The translations under genes and the position numbers were made by a program. The notes beneath the pieces are model-generated. The model searched no databases and had not been told where the DNA came from. It saw only the letters and a program-made list of their open reading frames with translations. DNA of 64,000 bases, taken from positions 1 to 64,000 of the forward strand of contig NZ_FQZE01000027.1 of the NCBI RefSeq assembly GCF_900141875.1, written 5' to 3'. Within the stretch, counting starts at the first letter, position 1; each line of letters starts with the position of its first letter. The DNA is from Tangfeifania diversioriginum. Lineage in GTDB: Bacteria; Bacteroidota; Bacteroidia; Bacteroidales; Prolixibacteraceae. Below, piece after piece: positions 1 to 8,815 of this stretch.

Positions 1-300
1 GGTCTTTACAGGTTTAGAATGAAATGACAGGGTTTCAGTCTACGGAAGTAGTAAACAACTCAAAGGAATACAATTTCAAAAATATCCGGCCTCGATTACG
101 TATATATATATATCAGACCCCCGGGGGGTGTTTCCCCATTTTGAAGAAAATTTTTGCCGGGTATAGTGTGGTAGTGCGCGGAGAACACACTTAATTTTCA
201 GAATAACAGTCCACTAACCTCAAACAATGAATAAAAGGTGCAAAATCTTAAAATCATTCTATTGTAATAGCAGCATTTCTATACCGAACTCCCCTGCCTG
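1..300. other. Leader-distal flank of the CRISPR array, no gene seen
   Basis: No credible coding region is visible. The stretch holds a short TA-dinucleotide tract (about 98-113) followed by a compact GC palindrome, ACCCCC/GGGGGGT, at 117-129. In the direction of array transcription (minus strand) this lies downstream of the last repeats and could mark the 3' end of the array transcript, but there is no following U-run, so a terminator is not supported. The base just before 301 is not a recognisable repeat. Confidence 0.5.
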
Positions 301-2420
301 CTTTCGATTCCACATTGGTACGATTGATAGGCTCAATATTATTAATAATAGCAACACTAATAACATTTCAATTCCACATTGGTACGATTGATAGGACAAT
401 GGGTGATTCGGACATGGAAACGATGTAGGTGCTTTCAATTCCACATTGGTACGATTGATAGTTGTCTGGAACGGTCACTATCGACGGCTCAAATGCATTT
501 CAATTCCACGTTGGTACGATTGATAGAATCACAAAGCCCGATTGAACATTAGGTTCAACAATTTCAATTCCACGTTGGTACGATTGATAGGAGTGCAGCA
601 TTGCCGGGCAAACCTATTATATGATATTTCAATTCCACGTTGGTACGATTGATAGCACAACTGGCCGCTGCCGGCGCAACCGTGCAATCATATTTCAATT
701 CCACGTTGGTACGATTGATAGCATTCATTTGATGACATACCGGAGAAATTCACGAATTTCAATTCCACGTTGGTACGATTGATAGACCATCACTTTTAGG
801 ATAAATATGACCTTTTCCAAAATTTCAATTCCACGTTGGTACGATTGATAGCGAATTCTGGTCCGAGTCATCGGCAATATTACCAAATTTCAATTCCACG
901 TTGGTACGATTGATAGTCCAGATGTTGTTTCTGGAAGCCATTTAAAATCAATTTCAATTCCACGTTGGTACGATTGATAGGGCATTGTTAATTGAAACTA
1001 CATTTCTTGACATATTTCAATTCCACGTTGGTACGATTGATAGATCCGGAAGCTCAAAGGGGCTGGCTAAATTCCTTATTTCAATTCCACGTTGGTACGA
1101 TTGATAGGATAACCATGCAGAAATTCATAAATATTCTTTACGCATTTCAATTCCACGTTGGTACGATTGATAGTATTAAGGAGAAATACAAGAAATGGAG
1201 ATATTTTTATTTCAATTCCACGTTGGTACGATTGATAGTCCTGCTGATTTTAAGGAAAGTGTGTTTTTTGCAAATTTCAATTCCACGTTGGTACGATTGA
1301 TAGTTCGTGCCGGTTGATACCTTTTCAAACTCCGACCTATTTCAATTCCACGTTGGTACGATTGATAGAAAGTCGGTAGAATTCATCTGGCTGAACTTAA
1401 CCTCATTTCAATTCCACGTTGGTACGATTGATAGTATAGAACAAATCCCGGAAGCAGCCATAAAAAATCAATTTCAATTCCACGTTGGTACGATTGATAG
1501 TCATTAAAAACTGTTTTTTCTAATCCTGCCTTTTGGATTTCAATTCCACGTTGGTACGATTGATAGATCCTTTTGTTCACGAAGCGGACTGTAACCAATT
1601 GAAATTTCAATTCCACGTTGGTACGATTGATAGTTTAATTTTGCTTCTGTCAATGTAGCTACAATCGTATTTCAATTCCACGTTGGTACGATTGATAGTA
1701 TCAGGTCAATTGTATATTTTACGACTTCCTCGCATTTCAATTCCACGTTGGTACGATTGATAGATCCTTAGTTGGTGGCATTGTTGTTCTATCTACTGTA
1801 TTTCAATTCCACGTTGGTACGATTGATAGAGCAACTACCCGCATGATTGGAATAGTGCTTATGAATTTCAATTCCACGTTGGTACGATTGATAGATCCGG
1901 CTACTGACGACAACGCGATAATAACCGAATTTCAATTCCACGTTGGTACGATTGATAGACTTTGCTTTCCTTGTCTTCGAAAAAGAAGTTCACCATTTCA
2001 ATTCCACGTTGGTACGATTGATAGGGCTTTTTTATCCTTCCCCTCCTTCTCTCCCCCTTATTTCAATTCCACGTTGGTACGATTGATAGGATTCTTCGCA
2101 AATAACACATGTATCTAAATACTCAATTTCAATTCCACGTTGGTACGATTGATAGCCTGGCACCTTGCCCTAATATTAGCACGATTAACATATTTCAATT
2201 CCACGTTGGTACGATTGATAGTTTGAAACAGTTGTAAACCACCTCGCCGATAAGCTCATTTCAATTCCACGTTGGTACGATTGATAGTTTACTTTTGCTG
2301 ATATCGAAATACCTGATTCTCACATTTCAATTCCACGTTGGTACGATTGATAGAAGCATACTTTATGCCGACAACAAACCGGTTGCCGAAATTTCAATTC
2401 CACGTTGGTACGATTGATAG

Positions 2421-2718
2421 GATGTTTCGGTTTCGTTGGCTGGATTGGCTACATCATTTCAATTCCACGTTGGTACGATTGATAGTTTCCAGCAGCCATA
2501 ATTTGTATTGAGCATAACCGTATTTCAATTCCACGTTGGTACGATTGATAGAACCCGAAATATCAAATTTGGCTTCGCCGCTACCGTATTTCAATTCCAC
2601 GTTGGTACGATTGATAGTTCAAGCAAAAACTAAAATTCCCGCTTTGGCCATAAATTTCAATTCCACGTTGGTACGATTGATAGCCGACCAGGTGTTATAC
2701 CAACCCAACTGGATAATT
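2421..2718. repeat. CRISPR block duplication, copy 1
   Basis: This 298-bp block has five spacers, at 2421-2455, 2486-2521, 2552-2587, 2618-2653 and 2684-2718. Spacers 1, 2, 3 and 5 recur identically, in order and spacing, at 3338-3635. Spacer 4 (2618-2653) differs. The spacers flanking the block are not shared, so the duplication has clear edges. Confidence 0.95.
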
Positions 2719-3337
2719 ATTTCAATTCCACGTTGGTACGATTGATAGCATCAGAGGTAATTCGCCAACCTGTAATGTCCAAATTTCAATTCCACGTTGG
2801 TACGATTGATAGTTTGTACCGATGCCGTTGCCGCAGATGATGACACCCATTTCAATTCCACGTTGGTACGATTGATAGTAAACCGTAATGAGAAAGTACC
2901 TACCTGCATACTCATTTCAATTCCACGTTGGTACGATTGATAGCCGCCGCTTATACGATTGGGACAATCCTATCCCTAATTTCAATTCCACGTTGGTACG
3001 ATTGATAGGCCAGTACTGGTCTTAACCCTAAAGGCCAATATCCTATTTCAATTCCACGTTGGTACGATTGATAGATCATTGGCTCCCAGGTATGAAACAA
3101 TCCCCACATTATTTCAATTCCACGTTGGTACGATTGATAGCGTTTCCGGTAAATTAAAAAAGGATAAGCTATGAGATTTCAATTCCACGTTGGTACGATT
3201 GATAGGGCTGTTTTCTCGATGTTGCCTACTCCGGGTTAAGCAATTTCAATTCCACGTTGGTACGATTGATAGCATACTTTGATTCATCCCGCTAAGGTCG
3301 TACCTCAATTTCAATTCCACGTTGGTACGATTGATAG

Positions 3338-3635
3338 GATGTTTCGGTTTCGTTGGCTGGATTGGCTACATCATTTCAATTCCATGTTGGTACGATTGAT
3401 AGTTTCCAGCAGCCATAATTTGTATTGAGCATAACCGTATTTCAATTCCACGTTGGTACGATTGATAGAACCCGAAATATCAAATTTGGCTTCGCCGCTA
3501 CCGTATTTCAATTCCACGTTGGTACGATTGATAGAATATTTCTGGCCGGGAGTGGGTATGCGGTTTACAAATTTCAATTCCACGTTGGTACGATTGATAG
3601 CCGACCAGGTGTTATACCAACCCAACTGGATAATT
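3338..3635. repeat. CRISPR block duplication, copy 2 with one different spacer
   Basis: Spacers at 3338-3372, 3403-3438, 3469-3504 and 3601-3635 equal those of copy 1. The fourth spacer, 3535-3570, is unrelated to its counterpart. The repeat at 3373-3402, inside this copy, carries a C13T substitution absent from copy 1, so the copies have begun to diverge. Confidence 0.95.
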
Positions 3636-6600
3636 ATTTCAATTCCACGTTGGTACGATTGATAGTATATCGAAATTCACCACTTCAATATAGCGTCCTT
3701 CAAATTTCAATTCCACGTTGGTACGATTGATAGCTTGCCAAACATATCATAAGCGCGCGTTAATCTATATTTCAATTCCACGTTGGTACGATTGATAGGC
3801 AATCTTAATAGAATCTTCCAACGTTTCTTCCAAATTTCAATTCCACGTTGGTACGATTGATAGGGAACGGCTGGAGGTACTTTGACTGCTTATTACTCGA
3901 ATTTCAATTCCACGTTGGTACGATTGATAGTCATCTCTTCATCAGTAGCATTTGTAATCTCCGTTATTTCAATTCCACGTTGGTACGATTGATAGTCCTG
4001 TTCCCGGTTTGGGAATTATTTAAAGTACAATATTTCAATTCCACGTTGGTACGATTGATAGTGTTAATTCTTTTTTGTCGGAAAGTCCTAAATCCCATTT
4101 CAATTCCACGTTGGTACGATTGATAGTAAGCGGGATGGCTGGGAAAACTGAAATTATACAAATTTCAATTCCACGTTGGTACGATTGATAGCACAAGGTT
4201 GATGTAACTTTTTAATCCATATCTTTATTTCAATTCCACGTTGGTACGATTGATAGCAATTTCTTTTTTAAGATTATCCCTGAATTTATAAATTTCAATT
4301 CCACGTTGGTACGATTGATAGTTCTATTTCAATTTGCTTTAACCACTCATCCTCATATTTCAATTCCACGTTGGTACGATTGATAGTCGAGTAGGGTGGT
4401 CAGAACTTACCAATCTTGTCTCATTTCAATTCCACGTTGGTACGATTGATAGTGAACTACCAATTCTCCATCAATTACAGCAGTTTGATTTCAATTCCAC
4501 GTTGGTACGATTGATAGGTCATAATCTACATCGAAATAATCAAAGTATATTTATTTCAATTCCACGTTGGTACGATTGATAGGGCAAACATCGTTTATTA
4601 CCGGAGCATTACTCCAAATTTCAATTCCACGTTGGTACGATTGATAGCCAACAAGGAGATTATCATTACAGCCATATTGGAATTTCAATTCCACGTTGGT
4701 ACGATTGATAGAGGCAGCAAAAAAGCAAACAGGATTGAAAACTTAAATTTCAATTCCACGTTGGTACGATTGATAGTCGATTGCGGAGCTTCCAATAGCC
4801 TTGGTAATTCATATTTCAATTCCACGTTGGTACGATTGATAGCAATACTTTAACAGGCGATGTATCAGGACTTCCATCATTTCAATTCCACGTTGGTACG
4901 ATTGATAGAACACTTTAACAGGCGATGTATCAGGATTACCATCATTTCAATTCCACGTTGGTACGATTGATAGTGCAAAAATGAAAGAAACCATGCAGGT
5001 GGATTTAAGATTTCAATTCCACGTTGGTACGATTGATAGATTTTGACGATGCAAGGCGTGAAAATGTAAAGCGAATTTCAATTCCACGTTGGTACGATTG
5101 ATAGAGCGCTACCATCTTCATAAGTACCTAATATTAATTGATTTCAATTCCACGTTGGTACGATTGATAGTCGTTTTCCGGTTATTGGTTTGGATTTCGA
5201 TAACGAATTTCAATTCCACGTTGGTACGATTGATAGATCGAAGGGATTGAAATGAATCAACCTTTTAGCAAATTTCAATTCCACGTTGGTACGATTGATA
5301 GAAAAGCTCGACGAGAAAGCCGAAGGCATACTCAAATTTCAATTCCACGTTGGTACGATTGATAGAAACCCGCCATGTTTTATACCACGTGTTGTATGCA
5401 TTTCAATTCCACGTTGGTACGATTGATAGAAGCTCGGATTAAAAGACCGTCAGTTCAAACAAGGAAATTTCAATTCCACGTTGGTACGATTGATAGTTGG
5501 CACGAACAACTAAGGGAGTTGTTTATTGTTGAATTTCAATTCCACGTTGGTACGATTGATAGATTTTACCGAAATGCTTTATGCTTCTTATTTAGTTATT
5601 TCAATTCCACGTTGGTACGATTGATAGGGCGCAATCAACCGAACAATCGGCGGTTACTTAAATTTCAATTCCACGTTGGTACGATTGATAGGATTGCAAG
5701 AAACCCTAAAAATCATAAAGACCAAATTTCAATTCCACGTTGGTACGATTGATAGTCAACTTGAGCATCTGCTGAATCTACCCGATAAAATTTCAATTCC
5801 ACGTTGGTACGATTGATAGGTGTGTCGAACAACCCTTTCAGTACCAGGGAAGATATTTCAATTCCACGTTGGTACGATTGATAGTCGTTTTCCGGTTATT
5901 GGTTTGGATTTCGATAACGAATTTCAATTCCACGTTGGTACGATTGATAGCGCTTTGGCCATAATGGCTCAGGCTGCTTTAGAGTCATTTCAATTCCACG
6001 TTGGTACGATTGATAGAAAAGGCAGTTTATTAAAGAATAGTGATTTTTCAGAAATTTCAATTCCACGTTGGTACGATTGATAGAAAAATCAGTTCAGCAT
6101 GGGAAGGTCTTTTATTAAATTTCAATTCCACGTTGGTACGATTGATAGTTAGGCTGAATGCAATGCGTCCACGCTGATTTTTATTTCAATTCCACGTTGG
6201 TACGATTGATAGCAACACTTTAACTGGCTCTGTATCAGGACTTCCATCATTTCAATTCCACGTTGGTACGATTGATAGGATAAACGTAAACAGAACAACC
6301 GAGTTGTATGACATTTCAATTCCACGTTGGTACGATTGATAGACAGTGAGGGTTGTCAACAATGTGGCATGGCTGCCTCATTTCAATTCCACGTTGGTAC
6401 GATTGATAGCGTTGTCAAACAGTTTCATGTAACTGTCTTTAGCTTATTTCAATTCCACGTTGGTACGATTGATAGAATTTATGTTGGAAGCTATGAGGGC
6501 TATCTTACTGGATTTCAATTCCACGTTGGTACGATTGATAGTATATACCCTTCAACAATAACTGATGAAGTAAGGATATTTCAATTCCACGTTGGTACGA

Positions 6601-6804
6601 TTGATAGTGCTGAGTATTCGGAAAACCCTGGCCAACAACGAGATTTCAATTCCACGTTGGTACGATTGATAGTAAAAGACCAGGTGGCTACCGACAAGGC
6701 GGTTACGCATTTCAATTCCACGTTGGTACGATTGATAGAACTCACTGCCGACTCCTCGGCACGCACGGTAACCCATTTCAATTCCACGTTGGTACGATTG
6801 ATAG

Positions 6805-7029
6805 CCGTTCGACGACTTAAAAAAATAAGTTAACCTTCAACAAGTTAACTTCTGCAAATATCACAATTTTGAATGATAAAATAGTCGATCTCCCAAAACG
6901 AAATTTTCCTGGGTGATCGACAACGTTATATAAATCGCTTGTTTTCAATATGTCAAAGAACGATGCCATTTAATTTTAGGCCGTTAAATAATTCATTCCA
7001 ACCAAAAATAAAAGGTTCGACAACCTGCA
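6805..7029 (-). promoter_or_regulatory. CRISPR leader with direct and inverted repeats
   Basis: This AT-rich 225-bp non-coding stretch separates the end of cas2 from the first repeat in the transcription direction, the expected place for the leader. It holds two copies of AAGTTAAC, at 6827-6834 and 6842-6849, within 45 bp of the leader-repeat junction. It also holds an 11-bp inverted repeat, GTCGATCTCCC at 6884-6894 against GGGTGATCGAC at 6911-6921 (10 of 11 paired), with a 16-nt gap. Such motifs could be anchors for Cas1-Cas2 integration or a binding site for a host factor; that role is inferred. Confidence 0.75.
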
Positions 7030-7293
7030 TCAAAGAAAATTGTCCAGATTTTGCTTCTCTTTACCCACTATTTCCTTCTCCAGCCACTTCTCCTGGCGTG
7101 TCTGAAAAATAATCAGGCTGTCGTCTTCTTCATCCATGATTTCCAGTGCTTCATGCTTTAGTTCCATTAACCGGACTTCTGAAATTTCACCTTCAAATAC
7201 CGAGTTCTGAATCCAGTTTAGATAACGCCGGCACAGCTTCAGCATTTTACCCACTCTTTTTTGTCCTACATCGTAAACCGCTATTACATACAT
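7030..7293 (-). CDS. cas2: CRISPR-associated endonuclease Cas2
   Basis: An 87-residue Cas2, the structural partner of Cas1 in spacer integration. The N-terminus MYVIAVYDVG is the typical first beta strand, with the conserved Asp at residue 8, and VFEGEIS follows near residue 34. A longer reading from GTG at 7302 exists, but the ATG at 7293 is preferred: its A is the last base of the cas1 stop (TAATG), a standard coupled start. It is the last gene of the operon and abuts the leader. Length is normal for the family. Confidence 0.95.
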   Translation of the reverse strand: MYVIAVYDVGQKRVGKMLKLCRRYLNWIQNSVFEGEISEVRLMELKHEALEIMDEEDDSLIIFQTRQEKWLEKEIVGKEKQNLDNFL

Positions 7294-8297
7294 TACCACC
7301 ACATTTTAAACGGTTTGTATTCTTCTATCCCAAGCATGTGTTTTTGCAGCTTGTAACATTCCAGCTTCACCAGGTGCTTGTAACTGACCGACCGGGAGAG
7401 CGTGCGGTGTTTTATCGTTTCATTTAACCGATCTTCAAAAGCCTGCACAAAAGCTTTACGCCCGGCATTTTTTAAAACAACACTATTCAGTTTTTCCTCG
7501 AAATGGTTCGGTTGAACCATTTTTTTATTCAGCACTTTGAATATCACCCGATCAACAAGCAGGGGTTTAAATATTTCGGCGATATCAAGCGACAACGAAA
7601 ATCGTCGTTCGCCGGGCTCATGCAGAAAGCTGATGGCCGGATTTAGCTGGGTTTGATGAATGGCGCGGAGGCATTGACTGTAACACATCATATTGCCAAA
7701 AGAAATCAATGCATTTACCTTATTTCGCGGCGGGCGATAACTGCGTCCGCTCATGCTGTAATCGTTGATAATGAGTTCAAATGCTTCGTAATAGTTTTTC
7801 CGGATGTTGCCTTCAATTCCCATCAATTCTTCAATGGTTGCAGTGCCGGCAATTTTATCCGCCAGCTTCTGCATGCAATCGATAATTGGTTCAAGGTCCT
7901 TCCCGCGACTGTTGTAATACCTCAGGTTTTTCAGCATGTTGTATGCTGCCCCATCGAGAATGCGTTGTGCAAGCGCTATTCGTTTTTGTCTGTTTTGCTG
8001 TTCCCTGACCTGCGAAATCAGCATCTTCCCCGAAATAAGCGATTCGCGTGGCATAAACGTACCGGTGTAATTTTCATGATAATCGAAAAAGTGTAGCGGA
8101 ACTTGTTGTTGTCCCAGGAAATTGTATAAAGCCGAATTCGCATCGAGGTTGCCGAAACAATACAGTTCCCCCACATTCTCCACCGGAAGAAAGCGTGGCT
8201 TTTGTTCGTTGCCCTCTTCATCGTAGGGAGTAAATTTCAATGTATTGTCGCGGCGTTGAAGCCGGCCCGGATTAAACAGATAGTAGGTCTTTTTCAT
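7293..8297 (-). CDS. cas1: CRISPR-associated integrase Cas1 (type I-B)
   Basis: A 334-residue Cas1, the metal-dependent integrase that inserts spacers at the leader end with Cas2. The catalytic triad can be placed at Glu162 (in IEGNIRKNYY), His226 (in SFLHEPGE) and Asp238 (in SLSLDIAEIFKP). The opening MKKTYYLFNPGRL is typical of type I-B Cas1. It starts inside the end of cas4 (4-bp ATGA overlap) and ends on the first base of cas2, so cas4-cas1-cas2 form a tightly coupled adaptation module. No active-site change is seen. Confidence 0.97.
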   Translation of the reverse strand: MKKTYYLFNPGRLQRRDNTLKFTPYDEEGNEQKPRFLPVENVGELYCFGNLDANSALYNFLGQQQVPLHFFDYHENYTGTFMPRESLISGKMLISQVREQQNRQKRIALAQRILDGAAYNMLKNLRYYNSRGKDLEPIIDCMQKLADKIAGTATIEELMGIEGNIRKNYYEAFELIINDYSMSGRSYRPPRNKVNALISFGNMMCYSQCLRAIHQTQLNPAISFLHEPGERRFSLSLDIAEIFKPLLVDRVIFKVLNKKMVQPNHFEEKLNSVVLKNAGRKAFVQAFEDRLNETIKHRTLSRSVSYKHLVKLECYKLQKHMLGIEEYKPFKMWW

Positions 8298-8806
8298 TTT
8301 TCTTCCTCCCCGCTCCAGCAGAAATCAAAATAGCTGCAGTTTTTACATTTTGACTTTTGTATGCGATCCGGGCAATTTTCATCATGGATAACAGACTCTA
8401 TTTTTGTCAGCATCTCTGCAATAGCATCCCGGTCGGGGGTAGTTAGCAAAACCTCGGTGGTTTTGTGCAGCCGCGGATACTCAAGTAATCCGGCAGCTCC
8501 CGTTACTCCATTTTGTTCCAGCACATAGAGGTAATATTTCACCTGCCATTCGTGCGCCTCTTCATGCTTGTCCGACTTTTTAATCTCGTGGACCACTTTG
8601 TTTTTGCGGTCGTAAAAGTCAATTTTAATCCCGTCAATCGTAATCTCCTGGTATTTATCGTTGCGTCGTGAATAGGAGGTTTCATGGATGAGCCTTCCTT
8701 CGTACACCAAATCGGAGTTGGATTCCATGTTGATTCCATTCGCGAACAACCACAGTTTCCGGTGACAAATGAGGTAGTAGTTGAAATGGGTGCCGGTGAT
8801 GAGCAT
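8294..8806 (-). CDS. cas4: CRISPR-associated exonuclease Cas4
   Basis: A 170-residue Cas4 of the RecB-like nuclease family. It trims prespacers and helps choose PAM and orientation. Four iron-sulfur cysteines are visible: Cys14 (in ICHRKLW) and Cys154, Cys157, Cys163 (in CKNCSYFDFC). Nuclease residues are Asp63 (IDFYD), Glu74-x-Lys76 (HEIKK) and Gln88 (motif QVKYY). The gene lies 9 bp after cas3 and overlaps cas1 by 4 bp. Its presence predicts PAM-aware acquisition for this array. Confidence 0.96.
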   Translation of the reverse strand: MLITGTHFNYYLICHRKLWLFANGINMESNSDLVYEGRLIHETSYSRRNDKYQEITIDGIKIDFYDRKNKVVHEIKKSDKHEEAHEWQVKYYLYVLEQNGVTGAAGLLEYPRLHKTTEVLLTTPDRDAIAEMLTKIESVIHDENCPDRIQKSKCKNCSYFDFCWSGEEEK

Positions 8807-8815
8807 TATAAATTG

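Larger units (their letters stand above)
301..6804 (-). CRISPR. Type I-B CRISPR array, 100 repeats / 99 spacers
   Basis: Thirty-base repeats recur every 63-68 bp; a hand count gives 100 repeats with spacers of about 34-38 bp. On the plus strand the repeat begins ATTTCAATTCC and ends CGATTGATAG. On the minus strand it begins CTATCAATCG and ends GGAATTGAAAT. The terminal ATTGAAAT matches the usual type I-B crRNA 5' handle, and a short CCA-ACG-TGG stem-loop precedes the expected Cas6 cut. That makes the minus strand the crRNA strand, the same as the cas operon. The three repeats farthest from cas are degenerate: 301-330 has three changes, 365-394 one and 432-461 two, all sharing G14A. This fits old, leader-distal units. 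One internal variant (C13T) is at 3373-3402. The array is unusually long and looks actively grown. Confidence 0.98.

Noticed and set aside
117-129. GC palindrome as array terminator
   Set aside because: It has no loop of normal size and no U-run on either strand.
241-270. A possible further decayed repeat one unit before 301
   Set aside because: Only the last few bases (ATTG.AATAG) resemble the repeat; the rest does not align.
992-6833. Many open frames of 60-170 codons across the CRISPR array
   Set aside because: The 30-bp repeat has no stop in several frames, giving recurring FQFHVGTID, FNSTLVRLI or INRTNVELK segments. They are artefacts of the repeat, not genes.
7653-8096. 147-codon plus-strand frame opposite cas1
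   Set aside because: It is the antisense shadow of a clearly coding cas1.
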